Origin: DASXUC01 sp036004445
Lineage (GTDB): Bacteria > Sysuimicrobiota > Sysuimicrobiia > Sysuimicrobiales > Kaftiobacteriaceae
Direction: 5' to 3'
Length of the DNA: 64,000 nt
Assembly (NCBI GenBank): GCA_036004445.1
Contig: DASYRL010000068.1
Span: 13,776-77,775, forward strand
The notes beneath the pieces are model-generated. The model saw nothing but the letters and a program-made list of their open reading frames with translations, was not told where the DNA came from and did no database searches. Below, one piece after another: positions 23,350 to 33,539 of this stretch. Made by a program: the position numbers and the translations under genes. How positions within the stretch are numbered: position 1 is the stretch's first letter; each line of letters opens with the position of its first letter.

Positions 23350-23362
23350 TTAAGGGTACACT
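23334..23362 (+). promoter_or_regulatory. efp promoter with repeat-derived -35
   Basis: TTGCCC (23334-23339) and TACACT (23357-23362) are 17 bases apart. The -35 lies inside the right arm of the period-8 repeat. A transcript would start near 23369 and carry the GGAGGG ribosome site at 23382-23387 before the GTG at 23395. Confidence 0.55.
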
Positions 23363-23394
23363 GTCTGCGGCCCGAACACTGTGGAGGGTTTGAT

Positions 23395-23955
23395 GTGATT
23401 TCCACCAACGATTTCCGCGCCGGGGTGGTCGTCGAGCTGGACGGCGACCTGTACGCGGTCGTGCAGTCGCAGCACGTGAAGCGCGGGCGGGGCAGCGCCT
23501 ACGTGCGGGCGAAGGTGCGCAACCTGAAGACCGGAGCCACGACCGAGCGGACGTTCAACGCGGGCGAGCGGGTGCCGCTGGCGTACCTCGATCGCGTGCC
23601 GATGCAGTACCTCTACGCGCAGGACGACCAGTACTACGTCATGGACCAATCCACCTACGAGCAGATCGCCCTGCCGGCGGCGCTGCTGGGCGACGCGGTG
23701 CACTACCTCAAGGACAACACCGACGTGACCGTCGTGTTCTACGAGGGGAAGCCCATTGCGGTGGAGCTGCCCAACGCCGTGGAGCTGGGTGTGGTGGACA
23801 CCGCGCCCAGCGCCCGGGGTGATACCGTGTCGGGGAGCACCAAACCGGCGCGGGTCGAGACCGGCATCTCGGTGCAGGTCCCGTTCTTCGTGCAGACCGG
23901 CGACCGCATCCGGATTGACACCCGCACGGGCGAGTATCTGGAGCGCGTGAAGTAA
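23395..23955 (+). CDS. efp: Elongation factor P
   Basis: A 186-residue translation factor that relieves ribosome stalling at polyproline. The KOW-like N domain, central OB domain and C-terminal OB domain (GISVQVPFFVQTGDRIRIDTRTGEYLERV) are all present. The tip residue that enters the peptidyl-transferase centre is Arg32 (HVKRGRGSA) rather than the lysine of E. coli or Bacillus. Arg here is rhamnosylated by EarP in some proteobacteria; no earP gene is in this window. The start is GTG 23395, eight bases after GGAGGG; the ATG at 23393 is out of frame. Proline-rich PilP and PilQ nearby are plausible clients. Confidence 0.97.
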   Translation: MISTNDFRAGVVVELDGDLYAVVQSQHVKRGRGSAYVRAKVRNLKTGATTERTFNAGERVPLAYLDRVPMQYLYAQDDQYYVMDQSTYEQIALPAALLGDAVHYLKDNTDVTVVFYEGKPIAVELPNAVELGVVDTAPSARGDTVSGSTKPARVETGISVQVPFFVQTGDRIRIDTRTGEYLERVK

Positions 23956-23974
23956 GCCCCGAAGGGACCGCGGC

Positions 23975-24001
23975 CCTGAGCGAGCGCAGCGAGTCGAAGG
24001 A
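23975..24001. repeat. Dispersed short repeat (GAGCGAGCGCAGCGAGTC type), copy 1
   Basis: A 27-base element with core GCGAGCGCAGCGAGTCGAAG, sitting between efp and nusB immediately upstream of a -10 box. A second copy with two mismatches lies at 34849-34877. Confidence 0.75.
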
Positions 24002-24002
24002 G

Positions 24003-24011
24003 TGCTATAAT
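24003..24011 (+). promoter_or_regulatory. Extended -10 promoter of nusB
   Basis: TGCTATAAT is a perfect TGn-TATAAT extended -10 element, directly after the short repeat at 23975-24001. The transcript leader to nusB would be about 120 bases and contains a CCTGACC/GGTCAGG inverted repeat (24053-24079). Confidence 0.65.
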
Positions 24012-24139
24012 TCCCCTGTGCTCGGCCACCCGCAGCGTCTGGACGGCGCAGCCCTGACCCCGGTCTCAACTCGGTCAGGAGCGTGTGCCACCGACGGTGA
24101 GACGGGTGGTTCGTTGTCTTGTGGGGGCGGCGCGGGCTA

Positions 24140-24559
24140 GTGGCCTCCCGCCGCCGCGCCCGCGAGCTTGCGCTGCAGATTCTGTTCGAGGCCGAGGTGG
24201 GACGGCAGCCGCTGGCCGACGCCCTGACCCGCGCGCGCGAGCACGCCCCCGGCGAGGACTGGATGTTCATCCAGGCCCTCTGCGAGGGAACGTGGGCGGC
24301 GAAGGACGACCTCGACGCCCAGCTTGGAGTCCTCACCGCGGGGTGGTCGCCGGATCGCTTGGCCGGGACGGACCACGCGATCCTGCGGCTGGCGGCATAC
24401 GAGCTCCAGCACCTGGGGACGCCGCCGCAGGTGGTCATCAACGAAGCGGTCGAGCTGGCAAAGGCGTACGGCACCGACGACTCGGGCCGGTTCGTCAACG
24501 GGGTGCTCGGGGCGTTCGTGCGCGGCCGGCCGTCGACGCGCGTGCATGACCGATCGTGA
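24140..24559 (+). CDS. nusB: Transcription antitermination factor NusB
   Basis: A 139-residue all-helical RNA-binding protein that works with NusE in antitermination of rRNA operons. RRRARELALQILFEAEVG at the N-terminus and QVVINEAVELAKAYGTDDSGRFVNGVLGA at the C-terminus are family hallmarks. The GTG at 24140 gives the normal N-terminus. An upstream in-frame TTG (24119) would add seven residues. Its end overlaps the acylphosphatase start by 14 bases. Confidence 0.95.
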   Translation: MASRRRARELALQILFEAEVGRQPLADALTRAREHAPGEDWMFIQALCEGTWAAKDDLDAQLGVLTAGWSPDRLAGTDHAILRLAAYELQHLGTPPQVVINEAVELAKAYGTDDSGRFVNGVLGAFVRGRPSTRVHDRS

Positions 24560-24827
24560 CCGCGTGCGCGGCCGCCTGTGGGTGACAGGGATGGTCCAGG
24601 GCGTCGGCTTCCGGTACTTCGCGCAGCGGACGGCCCGCTCGCTGGGCCTGGGCGGGTCTGCCCGCAACCTCGCCGACGGCCGCGTCGAGATTGTCGTTGA
24701 AGGTCCCACCGCCGCGGTTGAGGAGTTCCTCACGCGCGTGCGGACGGGCCCCAGCGCGGCGCGCGTGCGGGGCGTGCAGGTCGAGTGGGAAGCACCGTCG
24801 GGAACGGGGGAGTTCCTGATCCGATAG
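24546..24827 (+). CDS. acyP: Acylphosphatase
   Basis: A 93-residue enzyme hydrolysing carboxyl-phosphate bonds. The catalytic Arg is in MVQGVGFRYFAQ and the catalytic Asn in GSARNLADGRVEIVVEG, matching the acylphosphatase signature. The length is normal for the family. The ATG at 24546 overlaps nusB, so translation is probably coupled. Confidence 0.95.
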   Translation: MTDRDRVRGRLWVTGMVQGVGFRYFAQRTARSLGLGGSARNLADGRVEIVVEGPTAAVEEFLTRVRTGPSAARVRGVQVEWEAPSGTGEFLIR

Positions 24828-24845
24828 GAGGATGCAAGACAGACC

Positions 24846-25778
24846 GTGGCGCCGGTGACCGATGTGCAGCTGACGGCGTATCTGGCCTCCCGAGGGCGTC
24901 TTGTCGACGACGCCCTCGACCACTATCTGCCCCCCGACAGCGCCAGCCCGTCGATCATCCACCGCGCGATGCGCTATGCCGTCTCTGCGGGTGGTAAGCA
25001 CCTGCGGCCGATCCTCGTCCTCGCGGGCACCGAGGCCTGCGGCGCCGCGCCCGAACCCGCGCTGCCCGTGGCCTGCGCGGTGGAACTCATCCACACCTAT
25101 TCGTTGATCCACGACGATCTGCCGGCGATGGACAACTCCCCGATACGGCGCGGCCGTCCGACCTGCCACATGGTGTTCGGCGATGCGATCGCGGTGCTGG
25201 CCGGAGACGCCCTCCATGCGCTGGCGTTTTCGCTCCTGCTGCACCCATCCGACGGCGTTGCGCCGGAGCAGACCCTCGCGGTGTGCCGGGAGATCTCGCA
25301 AGCGATCGGTACCGCCGGCATGGTCGGCGGGCAGGTCCTCGACGTCCTGGCGGAGCGCCGGCCGGCGCTGGACGTCGCCGAAGAAACGGGCCGACCGCAG
25401 ACCGAACTCGTGCGGGAGATTCACCTCCGCAAGACCGCGGCGCTCATCCGCGCCTCGGTGCGGGCGGGCGGCTGGCTGGCAGGTGCGGATGAGACCACCC
25501 TCGCCGCGCTCGGCCGGTACGGCGAGCGGCTGGGGCTAGCCTACCAGATTGTCGATGACATCCTCGACGTCGAAGGCGACGCCGTGACCATGGGCAAGCG
25601 CCCCGGCGGCGATGCCGCCGCCGGCAAAGTGACGTACCCGGCGGCCTACGGGGTCGAGCGCTCCCGCGCCATCGCGTCCGATCTCACGGCCGAAGCAATC
25701 GACGCACTGGGCCTCCTTGGGATGCGGGGGCGTACGCTGCGAGAGCTCGCCGCCTATCTGCTGGAGCGCGACCGGTGA
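24846..25778 (+). CDS. ispA: Polyprenyl (farnesyl/geranylgeranyl) diphosphate synthase
   Basis: A 310-residue trans-prenyltransferase condensing isopentenyl diphosphate with allylic diphosphates. The first Asp-rich motif is LIHDDLPAMDN near residue 90 and the second is QIVDDILDVEGD near residue 238. GGKHLRPILVL near residue 50 binds IPP. The start is GTG 24846. Product length cannot be set from sequence by eye. It overlaps tlyA by four bases. The dxs gene often found between ispA and tlyA is missing here. Confidence 0.94.
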   Translation: MAPVTDVQLTAYLASRGRLVDDALDHYLPPDSASPSIIHRAMRYAVSAGGKHLRPILVLAGTEACGAAPEPALPVACAVELIHTYSLIHDDLPAMDNSPIRRGRPTCHMVFGDAIAVLAGDALHALAFSLLLHPSDGVAPEQTLAVCREISQAIGTAGMVGGQVLDVLAERRPALDVAEETGRPQTELVREIHLRKTAALIRASVRAGGWLAGADETTLAALGRYGERLGLAYQIVDDILDVEGDAVTMGKRPGGDAAAGKVTYPAAYGVERSRAIASDLTAEAIDALGLLGMRGRTLRELAAYLLERDR

Positions 25779-26617
25779 GCCGGCGGAGACTCGATCTCGT
25801 GCTGGTCGATCGCGGTCTCGCCGCGTCGCGCATGCGCGCTCAGGCGATGATCATGGCGGGCGAAGTGGTCGTCGACGGGACTATGGTGACGAAGCCAGGG
25901 ACGCCCGTTCCGCCGGATGCGCCGGTCGATGTGCGCCCGCGGCGGAAGGAATTCGCCAGCCGCGGCGGCCTGAAACTCACCCATGCGCTGGATGCCTTCA
26001 GGCTCGACGTCCGCGGGAAGGTGGTCCTCGATGCCGGCGCGTCGACGGGCGGGTTTACCGACTGCCTGCTGCAGCGCGGCGCGGCACGGGTCTATGCGGT
26101 GGACGTGGGGACGGGACAGCTTGCCTGGTCCCTGCGGTCGGATCCTCGGGTGGTGAGCCTCGAACAGCAGGATGTCCGGTCGCTGGTGCCCGATGCGCTG
26201 GACGCCCCGGTGGAGCTGGCCACGGTCGACGTGTCATTCGTCTCGCTGTTCAAAGTCCTGCCCGCGGTGATCCGCCTGGTCCGCCCGGGCGGTTCGATCG
26301 TCGCGCTGCTCAAGCCGCAGTTCGAGGTCGGGCCCAAGGTCGCCAAGGGCGGGGTGGTGCGGGAGCCCGCGGCGCACGCGGCAGTCCTGCGCGAGGCGCT
26401 GGTCCGCGCGGCCGCGGCCGGCCTCACGGTGCGCGCGGTCACCCCGTCGCCGATTCCCGGCCCGGAAGGCAATCTCGAGTTCTTCCTGCTGCTCGACGCG
26501 AACCCTACGCCGGCCCGCGGTCCCATCGACGTCGAGGGGGTTGTGGTTGACGCGCACGCGCAGGTGCGCAAGCGCTCCGGCGAACTGGCCGTGCGGCCGG
26601 ATGCAGGTGCCCGGTGA
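25775..26617 (+). CDS. tlyA: TlyA family rRNA (cytidine-2'-O)-methyltransferase
   Basis: A 280-residue protein with an N-terminal S4 RNA-binding domain (residues 1-60: RRLDLVLVDRGLAASRMRAQAMIMAGEVVVDG) and an FtsJ-like methyltransferase domain. The SAM motif is VVLDAGASTGGFTDCLL near residue 90, and catalytic Lys/Asp positions are in LATVDVSFVSL and LLKPQFEVG. Family members methylate 16S and 23S rRNA. The start is a GTG overlapping ispA, and the stop overlaps nadK by four bases. Confidence 0.94.
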   Translation: MSRRRLDLVLVDRGLAASRMRAQAMIMAGEVVVDGTMVTKPGTPVPPDAPVDVRPRRKEFASRGGLKLTHALDAFRLDVRGKVVLDAGASTGGFTDCLLQRGAARVYAVDVGTGQLAWSLRSDPRVVSLEQQDVRSLVPDALDAPVELATVDVSFVSLFKVLPAVIRLVRPGGSIVALLKPQFEVGPKVAKGGVVREPAAHAAVLREALVRAAAAGLTVRAVTPSPIPGPEGNLEFFLLLDANPTPARGPIDVEGVVVDAHAQVRKRSGELAVRPDAGAR

Positions 26618-27470
26618 CCCGCGTCGGCGTGCTCGTCAACACGACTCGGCTCCGGGAGCGGCCGGAAACGGCGACGCCGGTCACGCGTGCCGTCGACGCG
26701 ATCGCCGAACGGGCGGCCGTTCTGATTGCCGGAGAGGCCGCCGCGCTGCTCGGACGCCCGGCCGACGCGGCGGAGGAAGGCGAACTGACCGATGCGGACC
26801 TCCTGGTGGTCTTCGGCGGGGATGGCACGATTCTGCGCGGGGCGCGGCTGGCGGCGGCGCGTGGGCTGCCGGTCCTGGGCGTCAACATGGGGGGGTTCGG
26901 GTTTCTGGCGGAAGTCGACGCTGCGGAGCTTGCCGAGGTGCTTCCCGAGGTGCTGGACGGCCGTTACGAGCTCGACGAGCGGATGATGCTCGCGGCGCGG
27001 GTCGAGCCGAGCTCGGATCAGCCGGCGCTGCTGGCGCTCAACGACATGGTCGTGACCAAGAACGAGGCCGCGCGCGTGATGCGCGTGCGGATCGCCGTCA
27101 ACGGCGAGCACCTCGCCAGCTATGCCGCCGACGGGGTGATCGTGGCGACCCCGACCGGATCGACGGCGTACTCGCTGTCGGCCGGCGGGCCGATCGTCCA
27201 TCCGCGGGTGGACGCCCTGCTCATCACGCCGATCTGCCCGCACACGTTCAACGCGCGCTCGGTCGTGATCAACCCCGGCGACGAGGTCGCCGTCGAGGTC
27301 GCCGAGCGGACGGGCGAGGCCGTGCTGACGGTCGACGGCCGAGCCGGCACGACGTTCGCGCATCCGGCGTACGTCACGGTCCGGCGGGCGGCGCAGACGA
27401 CCACGTTCATCAGGCTCCGGCGGGACAGTTTCTACGGCATGCTGCGGACCAAACTCTCATGGGGGCAACG

Positions 27471-27474
<4 letters not shown>
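26614..27474 (+). CDS. nadK: NAD kinase
   Basis: A 286-residue enzyme making NADP from NAD and ATP. The GGDGT motif is at residues 68-72 and is followed by the NMGGFGFL loop. LNDMVVTKNEAARVM, DGVIVATPTGSTAYSLSAGGPIV and CPHTFNARSVV are the family's NAD-binding and catalytic blocks. It sits between tlyA and pyrG with four-base overlaps on both sides. Confidence 0.96.
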
Positions 27475-29108
<1,634 letters not shown>

Positions 29109-29124
29109 AGGAGGACGGGCAGCG

Positions 29125-30051
29125 ATGGGACTCGTGACCTACGTCAACGGAGCATTCGTCCCCAAAGACGACGCGAAGGTGTCGGTGTTCGATCACGGCT
29201 ACCTGTACGGCGACGGGATTTTCGAAGGCATCCGCGTGTACAACGGCCGGGTGTTCCGCCTGGCCGAGCACCTGGACCGCCTCTACGACTCGGCCCGGTA
29301 TCTCCTGCTGGACGTGCCGCTGACCGAGGCGCAGATGCGGGAGGCCATCCTCGAGACCGTGCGGCGCTGCGGCCTGCGCGACGCGTACATCCGGCCGGTG
29401 ATCTCCCGCGGGACAGGCGACCTCGGCCTCGATCCGCGCAAATGCAAGACGGCGACCGTCGTCATCATCGTCGACACCATCCAGCTGTACCCCAAGGAGG
29501 CGTACGAGCGGGGCCTGCGGGTGATCACGGCCACGACGCGCAAGCACCGTCCCGATGCGCTGTCGCCCCAGGCGAAGACGCTGAACTACCTCAACAACAT
29601 CCTCGCCCGCATCGAGGCGAACCAGGCCGGCGTCGACGAGGCCATCATGCTGACCACCGACGGGTTCGTCAGCGAGTGCAGCGCCGACAACTTCTACGTC
29701 GTCCACGACGGCGCGATCTGGACGGCCCCGGCGGCGCTGGGCATCCTCAAGGGAGTGACCCGCGGCGTCGTGTTCGACCTCGCGGCCGCACTGGGCATCC
29801 CGGTCTTCGAGAAACCGTTCACGCTCCACGACGTCTACACGGCCGATGAAGCGTTCCTCTCGGGGACGGGCGCGGAAATTGGTCCCGTGGTCGAAGTCGA
29901 CGCCCGGCCCATCGGCTCGGGCCGGCCCGGTCCGTTCGTGCAGCGCCTGCTGCGCGCGTTCCGGGATCTGGTGGCGCGCGAAGGGACGCCGGTCGTCGCC
30001 GAGACTCCGGTCTCCACGCCCACCGCTGCGTCCGCGGCCGGCACGTCCTGA
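29125..30051 (+). CDS. ilvE: Branched-chain amino acid aminotransferase
   Basis: A 308-residue fold-type IV PLP enzyme interconverting Val/Leu/Ile with their 2-oxo acids. The PLP lysine is in SPQAKTLNYLNNILA near residue 152. FDHGYLYGDGIFEGIRVYNG near residue 22 and ECSADNFYVV near residue 185 are typical. The order VSEC-SADN and the overall length fit IlvE rather than D-amino-acid transaminase. GAGGAGGACGGG precedes the ATG. In this genome its products could feed the acyl-CoA genes 10 kb downstream. Confidence 0.94.
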   Translation: MGLVTYVNGAFVPKDDAKVSVFDHGYLYGDGIFEGIRVYNGRVFRLAEHLDRLYDSARYLLLDVPLTEAQMREAILETVRRCGLRDAYIRPVISRGTGDLGLDPRKCKTATVVIIVDTIQLYPKEAYERGLRVITATTRKHRPDALSPQAKTLNYLNNILARIEANQAGVDEAIMLTTDGFVSECSADNFYVVHDGAIWTAPAALGILKGVTRGVVFDLAAALGIPVFEKPFTLHDVYTADEAFLSGTGAEIGPVVEVDARPIGSGRPGPFVQRLLRAFRDLVAREGTPVVAETPVSTPTAASAAGTS

Positions 30052-30062
30052 CCGGCGGCCCG

Positions 30063-30602
30063 ATGCATCTGGGCGAGCGGACGATCCGCTCGACGCGGGT
30101 CTACGACGGCCGCCTCGTCGCCCTGCGCGTTGACGAGGTGGAACTGCCCAGCGGGAAGACGGCCGTGCGGGAGATCGTCGAACACCGCGGCGCGGTCGCC
30201 ATCATCCCGCTGCTGCCGTCCGGGGACGTCGTCCTGGTCAGGCAGTACCGGGCGCCGGCCGGCCGGCGGCTGCTGGAGATCCCCGCCGGCACGATCGAGC
30301 CCGGCGAGCCGGTAGCCGCCTGCGCGTCACGCGAACTGGCCGAGGAGGTCGGCCTGCGCGCCGAGCGCTGGCAGCCGCTGGGCGCGATCCTCCCGTCACC
30401 CGGTTTCCTCACCGAGGTCGTCCACTTGTTCCTGGCCGAAGATCTCTCGCCGCATCCCGTCGATGCGGAGGAGGAGGAGATGGAAGTGGTCGCCGTCCCC
30501 CTCGACGAGGCGGTTGACCTGGTGACGCGGGGGGAGATCTGCGACGCGAAGTCCGTCGCCGGTATTCTCCTGGCGTCGCGGTATCTGGAATCCTCGCGAT
30601 GA
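30063..30602 (+). CDS. nudF: ADP-ribose pyrophosphatase (Nudix)
   Basis: A 179-residue Nudix hydrolase cleaving ADP-ribose to AMP and ribose-5-phosphate. The full Nudix box GTIEPGEPVAACASRELAEEV, followed by GL, is present near residues 79-101, and a proline 15 residues after it (ILPSPGF) fits the ADP-ribose subgroup. It overlaps xerD by four bases. nudF-xerD-deoB is a classical Bacillota arrangement. Confidence 0.95.
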   Translation: MHLGERTIRSTRVYDGRLVALRVDEVELPSGKTAVREIVEHRGAVAIIPLLPSGDVVLVRQYRAPAGRRLLEIPAGTIEPGEPVAACASRELAEEVGLRAERWQPLGAILPSPGFLTEVVHLFLAEDLSPHPVDAEEEEMEVVAVPLDEAVDLVTRGEICDAKSVAGILLASRYLESSR

Positions 30603-31540
30603 GCCGGGCCGCACGCAATGCAGACGCCTTCCTGCATCACGTCGACGCCTTCCTGTCATACGCCATGGCGGAGGCGGGCTTGGCCCCCAACTCGGTCGAG
30701 GCGTACTATCGCGATCTGCGGGAGTTCGCCGGCTTTGTCGCGCGCCGGGGCATCCGGTCTCCGCGCGAGGTGACGCGCGCCGGCGTGTCGCTCTATCTGC
30801 TGGACCTCCGGAAACGCGGGCTGTCGGTGAGCACCGTCAAGCGCCGGACCGCGGCGATCCGCTCCTTCTACCGCTTCCTGCAGCGGGAAGAACTCATCGA
30901 CCACGACCCGACGCTGGACCTGCAGCCCCCGCGGCCGGTGCACCGGCTGCCCCGCGTGCTGTCGGAGGAAGAAGTCGTCCGATTGCTGGCGATGCCCGAG
31001 GTCGGCACTCCGCTCGGATCGCGCGACCGGGCGCTGCTCGAGCTCATGTACGCTAGCGGGCTGCGGGTGTCCGAAGGAACCGGTCTGGACCTCGGAGACG
31101 TCGATCTGTCCGAAGAGATCGTGCGGGTCACCGGCAAAGGCAGCAAACAGCGGATCGTGCCGGTTGGGAGCCAGGCGATCATCGCGCTGCGCGCCTACCT
31201 GCGGAGCGCCCGGCCGCTGCTGGCCCGAGCGCGGACGTCACAGGCCCTGTTCGTCAACCGCCGTGGAGGACGGCTCACGCGCCAGGGATGCTGGAAGCTC
31301 CTGCGCGGATACGCGCGCCGCGCCGGCATCACGCGGGCGCTGACCCCGCACGTCCTCCGGCATTCGTTTGCCACCCACCTCCTGGAGCGGGGAGCCGATC
31401 TCCGCGCAGTGCAGGAGATGCTGGGCCATGCCTCCATCGGTACGACGCAGCTGTATACGCACGTCTCTCGCCGGCGGATGAAGGAGATCTACGCCGGCGC
31501 GCATCCGCGCGGCGGCATGCATGTGCGTTCGGCCAGGTGA
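30599..31540 (+). CDS. xerD: Tyrosine recombinase XerD
   Basis: A 313-residue site-specific recombinase resolving chromosome dimers at dif. The N-terminal SAM-like core-binding domain covers residues 10-105. The catalytic domain shows Arg156 (SGLRVSEG), Lys183 (GKGSKQR), His251-Arg254 (HVLRH), His277 (LGHASIGTT) and Tyr286 (QLYTHV). The genomic context of housekeeping genes argues for a chromosomal XerD rather than a phage integrase. It overlaps deoB by four bases. Confidence 0.95.
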   Translation: MSRAARNADAFLHHVDAFLSYAMAEAGLAPNSVEAYYRDLREFAGFVARRGIRSPREVTRAGVSLYLLDLRKRGLSVSTVKRRTAAIRSFYRFLQREELIDHDPTLDLQPPRPVHRLPRVLSEEEVVRLLAMPEVGTPLGSRDRALLELMYASGLRVSEGTGLDLGDVDLSEEIVRVTGKGSKQRIVPVGSQAIIALRAYLRSARPLLARARTSQALFVNRRGGRLTRQGCWKLLRGYARRAGITRALTPHVLRHSFATHLLERGADLRAVQEMLGHASIGTTQLYTHVSRRRMKEIYAGAHPRGGMHVRSAR

Positions 31541-32715
31541 GTGCGTTCGATCGGGCCATCATCCTGGTGCTGGACAGCGCGGGCATCGGAGGCGCTCCTG
31601 ATGCGGATCGCTACGGCGACGCGGGGAGCAGCACCCTTCCCCACATCGCCGACGCCGTCGGCGGGCTGGCTCTGCCTGCACTGCAGCGCCTCGGATTAGG
31701 CCGGGTGGTGCCCATCGCCGGAGTCGCCGTGGTGGAACGTCCCGCCGCCGCCTACGGCCGGCTCACCGAAGCGTCGCCGGGGAAGGATTCGACGACCGGC
31801 CACTGGGAACTGATGGGCGTGATTCTCGACCGTCCGTTTCCCACGTATCCGGAGGGCTTCCCGCCACAGATCATGATCCCGTTCGAGCGTGCCATCGGCA
31901 CTCCGGCCCTGGGGAACATCGCCGCCTCGGGGACCGAAATCATCGCGCGGCTGGGGCCGGAACATCAGCGCACCGGCTGCCCGATCGTCTACACGTCCGC
32001 GGACAGCGTGTTCCAGGTTGCCGCCCACGAGGACGTCATTCCGGTCCCGCGGCTGTACGACATCTGCGAGATCGCCCGCGGCCTGCTCACGGGACCGCAT
32101 GCCGTCAGCCGCGTCATTGCCCGTCCGTTCACCGGCACACCTGGGCACTACGTGCGGACGGAGCGACGGCGCGACTTCTCGGTGCCGCCGCCGCGGCCCA
32201 CGGTGCTCGACGCTGCGGTGGCCGCGGGCTTCCCCGTCGTCGGGATCGGCAAGATCCCCGATCTGTTCGCGCACCGCGGGATCACGACCGCCGTGCACAC
32301 CCACGATGACCTCGACGGCATGACCGAGACCGTGCGCGCGCTGGATCAGAGCCCACGCGGGATCATCATGACCAACCTGGTCGACCTCGACGCTAAATTC
32401 GGCCATCGCAACGATCCGTCCGGGTACGCGGCTGATCTGGAACAGATCGATGCGGCGCTGCCGGAGATCCTGAACCGCCTGCGGCCGGCGGATCTGTTCG
32501 TGGTCACGGCCGACCATGGGAACGATCCGACCACGCGCAGCACCGACCATGCGCGCGAGCAGGTCCCGATGCTGTGGACGGGCCCGCGCGTCCGCGCGGT
32601 CGATCTGGGAGTCCGACCCACGTTCGCGGACCTCGGCGCCACCGTTGCCCAGGCGCTGGGAATTTCCTGGACCGGTCCTGGAACGAGCATGCTCGCGGAG
32701 CTGCTGGCCGCATGA
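31537..32715 (+). CDS. deoB: Phosphopentomutase
   Basis: A 392-residue alkaline-phosphatase-superfamily enzyme interconverting ribose-1-P and ribose-5-P. Metal ligands are visible in LVLDSAGIGGAPDA near residue 10, KDSTTGHWELMG near residue 86 (phosphorylated Thr), NLVDLDAKFGHRND near residue 282 and VTADHGNDPTTRSTDHARE near residue 325. The GTG at 31537 overlaps the xerD stop. With the next two genes it forms a complete nucleoside salvage unit. Confidence 0.97.
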   Translation: MSAFDRAIILVLDSAGIGGAPDADRYGDAGSSTLPHIADAVGGLALPALQRLGLGRVVPIAGVAVVERPAAAYGRLTEASPGKDSTTGHWELMGVILDRPFPTYPEGFPPQIMIPFERAIGTPALGNIAASGTEIIARLGPEHQRTGCPIVYTSADSVFQVAAHEDVIPVPRLYDICEIARGLLTGPHAVSRVIARPFTGTPGHYVRTERRRDFSVPPPRPTVLDAAVAAGFPVVGIGKIPDLFAHRGITTAVHTHDDLDGMTETVRALDQSPRGIIMTNLVDLDAKFGHRNDPSGYAADLEQIDAALPEILNRLRPADLFVVTADHGNDPTTRSTDHAREQVPMLWTGPRVRAVDLGVRPTFADLGATVAQALGISWTGPGTSMLAELLAA

Positions 32716-33539
32716 TGGATGTGCGCTCGCGCCTCGAGGCCGCCGTCGCGTTCATCCGCGCGAAGACGCCCCTGGCGCCGCGGATCGCCATCACGCTCGG
32801 ATCCGGGCTGGGCGCGCTGGCGGACCACATGGCGGTGGCCGCCGCCATTCCGTACGCGGAGATCCCGACGTTTCCCCGGTCCACGGTCGAAGGACATGCC
32901 GGGCGGCTGGTGCTGGGGCATCTGGACGGCGCTCCGGTCGTGGCCATGCACGGCCGCGTGCACTATTACGAGGGGCACGCCATCACCGAGGTCGTCTTCC
33001 CCCTGCGGGTGATGTGGGCGCTGGGCGCAGAGATCTTCCTCGTGACCAACGCCGCCGGCGGGATCAACCGGCAGTGGACGGCCGGCGACCTGATGATCAT
33101 GGCCGACCACATCAACTTCATGGGCGCCAACCCGCTGATCGGCCCCAACGATCCTTCGCTGGGGCCGCGATTCCCGGATCTGTCCGGCGCGTACGACGCC
33201 GAGCTGATCGGCGTCGCCGAACGCGCCGCGGCCGCGGAGGGCATTCCCATCCGCAAGGGCGTCTACGCGGCGGTGAGCGGTCCCAATTACGAAACCCCCG
33301 CGGAGCTCCGGATGCTGGGCCGCTGGGGGGCCGACGCCGTCGGGATGTCCACCGTCCCGGAAGTCATCGCCGCCCGGCACCTGGGGATGCGCGTGCTGGG
33401 GCTGACGGCCATCACCGACATGGCGACCGGCGAGCAGGTCCAGCCGGTGACGCATGACGCGGTCCTCGCGACGGCCCGCGCGCTCGAGCCGCGGTTTGTG
33501 GCGCTGGTGAGACGGATCGTGCGCGAGCTCCATGAGTAG
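32712..33539 (+). CDS. punA: Purine nucleoside phosphorylase
   Basis: A 275-residue trimeric-type PNP releasing purine bases as ribose-1-P, the substrate of DeoB. Seen are ITLGSGLGALADHM (phosphate loop), HGRVHYYEGH, LVTNAAGGINRQW, the purine-binding AAVSGPNYETPAELRML, and AITDMATGEQVQPVTHDAVL. Tandem ATG codons (32712 and 32715) overlap the deoB stop. The stop overlaps pdp by eight bases. Confidence 0.96.
   Translation: MMDVRSRLEAAVAFIRAKTPLAPRIAITLGSGLGALADHMAVAAAIPYAEIPTFPRSTVEGHAGRLVLGHLDGAPVVAMHGRVHYYEGHAITEVVFPLRVMWALGAEIFLVTNAAGGINRQWTAGDLMIMADHINFMGANPLIGPNDPSLGPRFPDLSGAYDAELIGVAERAAAAEGIPIRKGVYAAVSGPNYETPAELRMLGRWGADAVGMSTVPEVIAARHLGMRVLGLTAITDMATGEQVQPVTHDAVLATARALEPRFVALVRRIVRELHE

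Noticed and set aside
30599..31540. Phage or island integrase
   Set aside because: The tyrosine recombinase sits in the conserved nudF-xerD-deoB order and has XerD-like motifs, so it is chromosomal XerD.
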